The notes under the pieces were generated by a model. That model was not told the origin of the DNA and made no database searches. It saw nothing but the letters and a program-made list of their open reading frames with translations. The position numbers and the translations under genes were made by a program. Positions 57,408 to 64,000 of a DNA stretch of 64,000 bases are shown one piece after another. This DNA comes from Flavobacteriaceae bacterium D16 (lineage in GTDB: Bacteria; Bacteroidota; Bacteroidia; Flavobacteriales; Flavobacteriaceae). Position 1 is the first letter of the stretch, and every line of letters begins with the position of its first letter. The DNA lies in the NCBI GenBank assembly GCA_021295155.1, contig JAJTJC010000034.1, positions 124,001 through 188,000 on the forward strand, in the 5' to 3' direction.

Positions 57408-58634
57408 CTATCGGGATATCAATTTAGTGATTAACTGTGTTTCGCTATGCAGGGTACGGTGTACCGGGCAACGATCTGCAATTTCCAAAAGGCGTTTGGT
57501 TTGCCTTTCATCAAGATCCCCGTTTAGCTGGATCTCCCGCTGAAAAGTATCGATTTTGGCAGTGTCCGATTCGCACTGAGCACAGTCCTCTGCATGCGTT
57601 TTGCTATATGAGGTATGCACTTCAACATTCTGCAGGTCCCAGCCTTTTCGCCTGGCATACATCTGCATCGTCATTACCGTACAGGCCGACAAGCCTGCAG
57701 AAACGAATTCATAGGGTGAGGGCCCAAAATCATTACCTCCGAAATCCACAGGTTCATCCGCAGTAAAATAGTGGTTTCCGATCTTCATATCCGTTGTAAA
57801 ACCCGCATCCCCGTCCAGGCTGGCTACCACCTGGTGTTTACTGCTCAACTCTGTGGCCTCCGGTAGCCTAACATAGCGGCTGGCCCATTCGGCAATTACC
57901 CTACCTGTGTAGTGCGAGTCCCTGGAGTTGGTAAGCAGATGGTCTGCCCCATCGAGGCTTACAAAACTTTTGGGGTGTCTGGCGGCGTGGTAGATTTCTT
58001 CAGCATTTTTAACCGTTACAGTACTGTCTTGCGGAGAGTGCAGTATGAGGAGGGCTTTATTTAGTTTTTTGGCTACTTTGGGCAAGGTATGGGCTTCCAA
58101 ATCATCAAGGAAGTGTTTTTTTATGGTGAAGGGCCTTCCCCCTATGGTTACACTTGCCTTTCCTTCTGCCTGGATCTCTTCCAGTTTACTACGGAGCAGG
58201 TGGGCCACATGTTTGGGATTGGATGGAGCACCGATGGTGGCCACGGCCTGAACGGCTTTTAACTGTGCCCCGGCAAAGATTACTGCAGCACCCCCCAGTG
58301 AGTGACCTACCAGCAGCGCCGGAGGCATGTAATGCTCTTTGAGGTAATCAGAAGCGGCGATCAGGTCTTCTACGTTACCGGAAAAATTGGTATCCGCAAA
58401 ATCGCCATCACTTTCCCCCAGTCCGGTAAAATCAAAGCGCAGCACCCCAAATCCTTTTTGGGTAAGGGCTTTGCTGATGTTCCTGACCGCAGACAAGTTT
58501 TTATTGCAGGTGAAGCAGTGGGCGAACAGGGCAAAATTATGCGGGTGCTGGTCTGCTGGCAGTTCCAGACGACCGACTAATTCCTGGCCTTCACTGTTTT
58601 TGAAAAAGATTTTTTGTGGCTTCATGTTTTCCAT
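57408..58634 (-). CDS. Alpha/beta hydrolase-OsmC fusion protein
   Basis: 408 residues. Residues 1-260 are an alpha/beta hydrolase with GHSLGG (S112), Asp in SPQDSTV and His in GADHLL. Residues 265-408 are an OsmC domain with peroxidatic C318 (AGLSACTVMTMQMYA) and C389 (ADRCPVH). This two-domain order is a known bifunctional family. OsmC enzymes reduce organic hydroperoxides; the hydrolase may release substrates. Cytoplasmic. Confidence 0.93.
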   Translation of the reverse strand: MENMKPQKIFFKNSEGQELVGRLELPADQHPHNFALFAHCFTCNKNLSAVRNISKALTQKGFGVLRFDFTGLGESDGDFADTNFSGNVEDLIAASDYLKEHYMPPALLVGHSLGGAAVIFAGAQLKAVQAVATIGAPSNPKHVAHLLRSKLEEIQAEGKASVTIGGRPFTIKKHFLDDLEAHTLPKVAKKLNKALLILHSPQDSTVTVKNAEEIYHAARHPKSFVSLDGADHLLTNSRDSHYTGRVIAEWASRYVRLPEATELSSKHQVVASLDGDAGFTTDMKIGNHYFTADEPVDFGGNDFGPSPYEFVSAGLSACTVMTMQMYARRKGWDLQNVEVHTSYSKTHAEDCAQCESDTAKIDTFQREIQLNGDLDERQTKRLLEIADRCPVHRTLHSETQLITKLISR

Positions 58635-58725
58635 ATTTGTACAACTGGTCGGAAGGGAGCTTAATTCCTGACATTACAAACCTTAGTAAAATAAGGAAAA
58701 ACCCAGTAGGATTATGGCCTTTGAC

Positions 58726-59412
58726 TTACTTCTTAAACAAACTTCTTAAATCAGGGTTGTAAAAAATCGCAAACTGCAAACGATCAAAACTGGTATTGCT
58801 GAAGGTGTTTTTTAGGTAACCGATCTGTATACTGCTGTTTTCAGTCAGATGCACCCCGAGGGCGGCATAGGCCCTGTTCTGATCGAACAGGTTGTCCTGG
58901 AAATTAATGAAAATCTCATCATAGAAATTCAGGAAGAAGGTATCGGTTAGGGGAAGGGTTAGCTGCAGGCGATAACGTGCCCTATGTTGGGTTTCTTCAC
59001 CCCGTATTGATCCATAATCAATAAAACGCTGCTCCAGACGGTAGCGATGCTCTATTTTAAACTCCCATACTTTATTGTATAACAGGAACTGCTGGAAAAT
59101 CCTATGTTCACTAATTTCATTAATACTATTGAGTTCTTCAAAAGATGGGTCCGTATCGATATAGCCATATCCCAGGGTTACTATGGCGTTGTCCGCAAGG
59201 TGGAAGTTAGCACCGGTTCGCAGCAGCATTTGGTTAAAATTACTGGTGGTTTCATAATAACGGAACTGTGCTTCCGTATGTATGCTCCATTTGTCTGATA
59301 TTTTGTTCATTCCAAAATATTGAAACCAGCTTCCCCAGGTATCTTCCCCTGTTTCCTGCGCATTCATTCCGGTCAGGGTAATGAGCGCGATCAAAATCCA
59401 AATTTTTCTCAT
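58726..59412 (-). CDS. DUF2490 outer-membrane beta-barrel-like protein
   Basis: 228 residues with a signal peptide MRKIWILIALITLTGMNAQ and DTWGSWFQYFGMNKISDKWSIHTEAQFRYYE, the DUF2490 start. Many amphipathic strands follow and a C-terminal strand LRSLFKK. Usually a beta-barrel of unknown function. It is 101 bp downstream of the S9 peptidase gene on the same strand, with a terminator between them. Confidence 0.88.
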   Translation of the reverse strand: MRKIWILIALITLTGMNAQETGEDTWGSWFQYFGMNKISDKWSIHTEAQFRYYETTSNFNQMLLRTGANFHLADNAIVTLGYGYIDTDPSFEELNSINEISEHRIFQQFLLYNKVWEFKIEHRYRLEQRFIDYGSIRGEETQHRARYRLQLTLPLTDTFFLNFYDEIFINFQDNLFDQNRAYAALGVHLTENSSIQIGYLKNTFSNTSFDRLQFAIFYNPDLRSLFKK

Positions 59413-59458
59413 GTGCAGTTCGTTCTGTTTTACGCGGCAATTTAATCAAACTAAAAAT

Positions 59459-59484
59459 AAAAAAGGCCCCCGGACAGGGAGCCT
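59459..59484 (-). terminator. Probable terminator of S9 peptidase gene
   Basis: AAGGCTCCC and GGGGGCCTT pair imperfectly on the minus strand and are followed by T6. It separates the peptidase from the DUF2490 gene. Confidence 0.65.
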
Positions 59485-59513
59485 TCTTATGCTTTTTAAA
59501 ATAACGCTTCCTG

Positions 59514-61451
59514 TTACTTACCAGTATCCAGATCTGTAGACTGACCATCCTCTATGGGTTGTCCGGGGTCCTGCTTCAGGTATACCTCCAGGAATTCCAG
59601 CACCTTGCTATAGGCCTCAATCTGGTTTTCTTTTTTAACAAAACCATGACCTTCGTCCTCAAACAAGACGTATTCTACGGGGACTCCGTTACTCCGCACC
59701 CCGGCAACGATCTCATCAGATTCTACCTGAAGAACACGAGGGTCCTGAGCACCCTGTAAGACGATTAGCGGCTTGGTCACCTTATCGGTATGGAACAGCG
59801 GCGAAATTTGTTTTAAACGAATAGAATCGGCGCTATAAGGGTCTCCGAGCTCCTTATAAAGCGCATCCTTGAAAGAAGCCCACCATGGTGGAATACTTTT
59901 CAGGGTGCGTATCCAGTTAGTCACACCAAATAGGTTAACCCCAACCGCAAACTCTTCAGGAGTATATGTTAGGGCGGCCATGGTCATATAACCACCATAT
60001 GACCCTCCAATGATCCCAATCTTCTCCGGGTCAATATCGGCTTGCTGGGCGAGCCAGTTCTTGCCTTCAACGCAATCCCTCAGGTCTTTGTCACCATGGT
60101 TCAGGTCATCCATCTGGTAAAAGGTTTTACCATACCCACTACTGCCGCGGTTGTTAACCGCAAGAACGGCATATCCATGGTTCACCAGGTACTGGATCAG
60201 GGAACTGAAGCCTTGTCGACTTTGCCCTCCGGGTCCACCATGCACCCAAACCAAGGCAGGTACCTTGTTGTCTTCTGAAGCCTGGTGAGGTTTGTAGTAG
60301 ATGGCCGGAATTTCCAATCCGTCAAAGGATGGGTAGCGGACTACCTCGGCGGTTACCAGATGCTCTGGAGTGATCTCGGGATTCAGCACATCGGAAATTT
60401 TTGTTAGCTCCTGGCTTTCCAGGTTATATACGAAGAGGTTAGAAGGGGTGTGAGACCCACCTGCATAAAACCGCATCATACTTTCATCCCTCGAGAAGCC
60501 TACAGAGGTGATGCTTGCATTTTCTATTTCCGGTAGTTCAATGTTTTCACCGCTGGCTACATCTTTAACCTCAATGACGTTCTTCGCATCTTCATTGATA
60601 TAGGTGACCTGATATTTGCCATTTTCAGTGAAGTAGGTACCCATAATGTCCCAGTCGCGCTGCATTACCTTTTCCCGACTACCATCTTCCAGGTTATACT
60701 TCATCACATAGCTAAATTCCTCACCGTCATCCGTGCTATAGTATAAAGCAGAATTATCCAGGGAAAAATCCTGCATACCGTTGCCACTCTGGTTTTCGTT
60801 AATCTTGATCAGGGCATCATCTTCCCTGCTGTACAGAAAGAGGTCGCTGTCATTGGTATTAATTGACTTGCTGAGGGCCACATACTGCTCGTCCCAGGAA
60901 ATCCCTTCCACGTTATAGCCATCGGTGTTTTCGTAAAGCAGGCTGGGGGTGAGTGTGGTCACGTCCATTTTATAGAGATCATTGTATTGGGGGTCTCGCT
61001 TGTTCGATGCGAAGTAGAAATGCTTTTGGTCTTTAGCCCAACCATAGAATAAAGCTCGTGCACCTTCATAAGGGGTCAGGTCCTTTTGGCTTCCATCTTC
61101 ATCCCGCAGGAAAATGTGGTAGATCTCGTCTCCATTATTGTCCATTCGGAAGAGCATACGCTCGTCTTCCGGGAAATAGGAGATAGCAAAAACCGAGGAG
61201 CTGTCCGATGCTGTCACAGGCATAAATTCCCCTCCGGAGCTGGAAACCGTATACATATTATAAATCCCTGAACGATTGCTGCTAACAAGCAATTTGGATT
61301 TGTCCGGTGAAAAACTACCGCCTCCCACATTTTCATTGTCCATCATCTGTTCGATGGTGTAGCTTTTGAGCGTCTCTGCAATGGAGGGCTCTTTTTTCTC
61401 CTGGCAACTCCAGATCAGGATGATCCCCAGAAGTAAGATGCTTTTTTTCAT
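59514..61451 (-). CDS. S9 family prolyl oligopeptidase-like peptidase, lipoprotein
   Basis: 645 residues with lipobox LLLGIILIWSCQE, a seven-bladed WD40-like beta-propeller (about 40-370) and a C-terminal alpha/beta hydrolase domain with IGIIGGSYGGYMTM (Ser about 482), D in QGAQDPRV and H in DEGHGF. It cleaves peptides, probably in the periplasm or cell surface. 43 bp downstream of the sortilin-like gene on the same strand. Confidence 0.93.
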   Translation of the reverse strand: MKKSILLLGIILIWSCQEKKEPSIAETLKSYTIEQMMDNENVGGGSFSPDKSKLLVSSNRSGIYNMYTVSSSGGEFMPVTASDSSSVFAISYFPEDERMLFRMDNNGDEIYHIFLRDEDGSQKDLTPYEGARALFYGWAKDQKHFYFASNKRDPQYNDLYKMDVTTLTPSLLYENTDGYNVEGISWDEQYVALSKSINTNDSDLFLYSREDDALIKINENQSGNGMQDFSLDNSALYYSTDDGEEFSYVMKYNLEDGSREKVMQRDWDIMGTYFTENGKYQVTYINEDAKNVIEVKDVASGENIELPEIENASITSVGFSRDESMMRFYAGGSHTPSNLFVYNLESQELTKISDVLNPEITPEHLVTAEVVRYPSFDGLEIPAIYYKPHQASEDNKVPALVWVHGGPGGQSRQGFSSLIQYLVNHGYAVLAVNNRGSSGYGKTFYQMDDLNHGDKDLRDCVEGKNWLAQQADIDPEKIGIIGGSYGGYMTMAALTYTPEEFAVGVNLFGVTNWIRTLKSIPPWWASFKDALYKELGDPYSADSIRLKQISPLFHTDKVTKPLIVLQGAQDPRVLQVESDEIVAGVRSNGVPVEYVLFEDEGHGFVKKENQIEAYSKVLEFLEVYLKQDPGQPIEDGQSTDLDTGK

Positions 61452-61494
61452 TGGTGTTTGTTTTTAATTGTTGATGATATTGGTCATTAGACGC

Positions 61495-64000
61495 TTATTC
61501 CAGCGTAAATGTTTCAGTTTCTTTAAAAGGCGATAGTTCCAGTTGCTCCATTTCTTCTTTATAAGCTTTCCAGCGGTTATTGAAGAAAGCATTGGTTTGC
61601 TGCAAGGCCGCCTTCAGGTCTTCCCGGGCAAATCGGATCAGGCGCTCCTCTGTTTCGGTTATCCCAGCCTTCCTGCTCGCTACATAGCGATAGGCATTGC
61701 CAATGCGCTGCATTACGGTTATCTCAGGGTTACGAGTAATTCCCTGACGTTTATCCACTTTACCGAGGTATAAGGCGACCACGGAATCAATACCCTTGAC
61801 AATGTCCCTGGAGGCTGTGATCTGCTCTTTGTACTTTTTCTTGTCCAGGGTTTTGAGTTCCTTCTCGTATTTATTGGCGATATTTTTGCTTTCCACCAGT
61901 TGTTTTACTGCATCGGCAGCAGTTTGCATATGTGTTTCCAGTTTTTTGGACGTTTCATATACTGTATTGAGGCTTTCTAGTGAAACATTCAACCTGGGAT
62001 CTGTTTTAACGGTTACCGAAGTCTCATCCTTGCTTTCACCATATTCAACCATTATCTTGTATGTTCCCGGTTTAACAGTAACACCCCCGCGTTCCCGATT
62101 GCTTTTCCTGATGCTGCGTGAAGGTCTATCCGGACCTTTTTCATCGAGGCCCCAGTATACCCGGTGGAAGCCTTTCTTTTCCGGGGTCTTATACTTAAGG
62201 GTGCGAATCAGGCGATCTCCATCGTAGATTTTAAAGAAGACTGTGTCTTTGGTCTTTTTCTTGCCAGCAACTTCGTCTTCTTCTTTTTTCTCTTCACCAT
62301 CCTTTTTGGCCATGGGCTTGCGCTCCTTTTTTCCCTCTTTCAGATAGTAGGTGATCATAGCACCACCTCTACGGTTTTCCGCATTGTATAGTGCATCTCC
62401 TCCAAACCGGCTTCCTGTGGGCTGCTGGTAAGCGGCCAGGTAGGCATCCGGACTTGGAAACAAACTAATGTCCTGATTCATTATGGTTTTGTCTGCTGCC
62501 AGCGCTCTTAGTGGCCGGATATCATCCAAAACCCAGGCGGCCCTGCCAAAGGTCCCAATGACCAGATCCTGTTCGCGTGGATGGATAACCAGGTCCTTGG
62601 TAGATACCGTTGGAAATCCTTCCGTCCATTTTTGCCAGTTGTCGGCGGCGTCAAAAGAGATGTACAGGCCGTCATCCGTACCCAGGAACATCAGCTTGGG
62701 ATTGTCCTTGTCTTCCACAATAGAAAGCGTATAGCTCTTTACATCTTCAGCATCCACAATGCGTTCCCAGGTCTTCCCGTAATCCCGGGTGCGATAGGCA
62801 TAAGGGGTATAGTTAAACCTCCTGTAGTCGTTGGCAATCAACAGGGCTTCTCCTTTATTGCTTTGTGAGGCTTTGATCTGTGGAATCCAGCTCCCGCCAG
62901 GCAATCCCTTAATGTTTTTGGTGACTTCCGTCCAGCTGTTTCCACCATTTTGAGTAAAGTGCACCCTGCCGTCATCTGTCCCTACCCAGAGCATATCTTT
63001 CTCCACGGGAGAAGGTTCGATAACCAGGATGGTACAGTGGTTTTCTGCCCCGGTGGCATCCATGGTGAGGCCCCCGCTTTCGCTTTGTTTTTGTTTTTCG
63101 GGATCATTGGTGGTCAGGTCCGGGGAGATCACTTCCCAGGTCAGGCCTTTGTCTGTGCTTTTGTGTACAAACTGGCTTCCGAAATAGACGGTGCTGTTGT
63201 CAAACGGATCCTGCCCGATCCCGGCATTCCAGTTAAAGCGAAGTCTGGTCTCGGCATCTGGTGAAGTAGGCCTAACGGAATAGTTGTTCCCGGTCTGCCA
63301 GTCGTAACGGCTTACAAAACCCTGCTGGCTCATGGCATATCCGTAACGGGAATCGTCCAGGTCCGGTACTACGTCAAATCCGTCGCCAAAAGCAATTTCC
63401 TGCCAGTAGCTGTTGCGGATGCCCTGGTCGCGCCAAACATAAGCCGGACCCCTCCAGGAACCGTTGTCCTGCATGCCGCCGTATAAGTTGTAGGGGTATT
63501 CATTATCTATACTGATGTGGTAGAACTGAGCCACAGGCAGGTTACCAATAAAGCGCCAGGTCTTTCCGCCATCTTTGGTAATGTTCATTCCCCCGTCGTT
63601 ACCGTCAATCATGAATTGTCCGTTGTCCGGATGTATCCACCATGCATGGTGGTCCGGGTGTACCCCGTTGGATGCCCTGTAGGCCGGCATGAGTTGACTG
63701 AAGTTTTTACCACCGTCTTCGGATACATTCACATAGGTAAAGACCGAGTATACCCGGTTTTCGTTCTCGGGATCTACATGGATGTCTGAGTAGTAGAAGG
63801 GGCGGTTACCAATGTCGTTCTTGTCGTTGATCTTTTTCCACTTAAACCCCCCGTCCACACTTTTGTAAAGGGCATTCTTTTTGGCTTCCACCAGGGCATA
63901 GACCACATTAGGTTTATTGGGAGCGATGGCTATCCCGATTCGCCCAAGGTTGCCTTTAGGAAGACCGTCTTCATCGCTAAGTTTCTTCCAGTTTTTTCCG
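61495..64000 (-). CDS. Sortilin/VPS10-like BNR-repeat exported protein, 5' truncated
   Basis: The minus-strand frame runs past the window end, so the N-terminus is missing; at least 834 residues are seen. Multiple Asp-box/BNR blades (SVDGGFKWKKIND, TKDGGKTWRFIGN, STDKGLTWEVIS, TQNGGNSWTEVTK, TRDYGKTWERI) form a sortilin-like ten-bladed propeller. A C-terminal region follows with a FlgD-like beta-sandwich (DGDRLIRTLKYKTPEKKGFHRVYWGLDEKG, VTVKPGTYKIMVEYG) and a helical end. These proteins are common exported lineage members; the ligand is unknown. An internal GTG at 63906 is not the start because the frame continues upstream. Confidence 0.88.
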   Translation of the reverse strand, partial: GKNWKKLSDEDGLPKGNLGRIGIAIAPNKPNVVYALVEAKKNALYKSVDGGFKWKKINDKNDIGNRPFYYSDIHVDPENENRVYSVFTYVNVSEDGGKNFSQLMPAYRASNGVHPDHHAWWIHPDNGQFMIDGNDGGMNITKDGGKTWRFIGNLPVAQFYHISIDNEYPYNLYGGMQDNGSWRGPAYVWRDQGIRNSYWQEIAFGDGFDVVPDLDDSRYGYAMSQQGFVSRYDWQTGNNYSVRPTSPDAETRLRFNWNAGIGQDPFDNSTVYFGSQFVHKSTDKGLTWEVISPDLTTNDPEKQKQSESGGLTMDATGAENHCTILVIEPSPVEKDMLWVGTDDGRVHFTQNGGNSWTEVTKNIKGLPGGSWIPQIKASQSNKGEALLIANDYRRFNYTPYAYRTRDYGKTWERIVDAEDVKSYTLSIVEDKDNPKLMFLGTDDGLYISFDAADNWQKWTEGFPTVSTKDLVIHPREQDLVIGTFGRAAWVLDDIRPLRALAADKTIMNQDISLFPSPDAYLAAYQQPTGSRFGGDALYNAENRRGGAMITYYLKEGKKERKPMAKKDGEEKKEEDEVAGKKKTKDTVFFKIYDGDRLIRTLKYKTPEKKGFHRVYWGLDEKGPDRPSRSIRKSNRERGGVTVKPGTYKIMVEYGESKDETSVTVKTDPRLNVSLESLNTVYETSKKLETHMQTAADAVKQLVESKNIANKYEKELKTLDKKKYKEQITASRDIVKGIDSVVALYLGKVDKRQGITRNPEITVMQRIGNAYRYVASRKAGITETEERLIRFAREDLKAALQQTNAFFNNRWKAYKEEMEQLELSPFKETETFTLE

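Noticed and set aside
1-64000. tRNA, rRNA, insertion sequences or prophage
   Set aside because: No cloverleaf-like sequence, transposase, integrase, terminal inverted repeats or phage structural genes were recognised by reading; a dedicated search was not possible.

Overview
The window looks like a chromosomal segment of a marine Flavobacteriaceae member (Bacteroidota). The support is lineage-typical families (GIN/DUF2807 adhesin-head protein, PspC-PadR pair, 2TM-domain proteins, LytTR regulators, DUF2141, DUF2490, DUF3365, TIGR00266), lipoproteins with short SCxx lipoboxes, A-rich ribosome sites, and promoters carrying the Bacteroidota -7 element TAnnTTTG. No rRNA, tRNA, insertion sequence, prophage or CRISPR array was seen. 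Both ends cut through genes.

Layout. 1-1.6 kb: two tandem paralogous surface lipoproteins, the first truncated. 1.7-15.5 kb: a sulfur-oxidation island with a Crp/Fnr regulator, a YgaP-like membrane protein, a CstB-like persulfide dioxygenase-rhodanese, a single-domain rhodanese, a haem lipoprotein pair (cytochrome c and DUF3365), a sulfite dehydrogenase (molybdenum subunit plus anchored cytochrome c), a tandem rhodanese lipoprotein, a type II sulfide:quinone oxidoreductase, a second SQR-like flavoprotein in an operon with TusE/DsrC-like and DsrE-like sulfur carriers, and a FadL-type outer-membrane channel. 15.7-20.3 kb: a propeller sensor translationally coupled to a GluR0-like glutamate-receptor potassium channel, then upp. 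20.4-26.6 kb: an RND efflux operon ending with a PII-like protein and another YgaP-like small membrane protein. 26.7-41 kb: trxB, a BioF-like/dipeptide-epimerase pair, a GIN-domain/PspC/PadR/DUF4870 envelope group, a plus-strand run of small housekeeping-like genes, a PBP4-type peptidase, and divergent oxyR-dps. 41-47.5 kb: sugar transporter, TIM-barrel epimerase and a SnoaL-like cluster. 47.6-54.9 kb: two LytTR-type two-component systems; the second surrounds four consecutive 2TM genes. 55-64 kb: LETM1-like protein, Cu/Zn SOD, hydrolase-OsmC fusion, DUF2490 protein, S9 peptidase and a truncated sortilin-like repeat protein.

How the genes work together. The enzymes of the island form a plausible chain: sulfide to persulfide (SQR), persulfide to sulfite with rhodanese exchange (CstB-like, rhodaneses, DsrE/TusE carriers), sulfite to sulfate (SorAB-like), with electrons going to quinone and cytochromes. 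The main regulatory observation is a set of nine 14-bp dyads of the form xTRAY-N4-RTYAx. They precede the YgaP-like gene, cstB-like gene, sulfite dehydrogenase, both SQRs, the FadL channel and the RND efflux operon. In nearly every case a -7-like element begins 29.5 or 30.5 bp from the dyad centre, which is the geometry of class II Crp/Fnr activation. The Crp/Fnr gene at 1736-2356 is the obvious candidate regulator, which would make the efflux operon part of the sulfide regulon. A second regulatory pattern, paired direct repeats at 21-bp spacing, precedes the LytS-type kinase and the 2TM array and probably serves the LytTR regulator at the end of that cluster.
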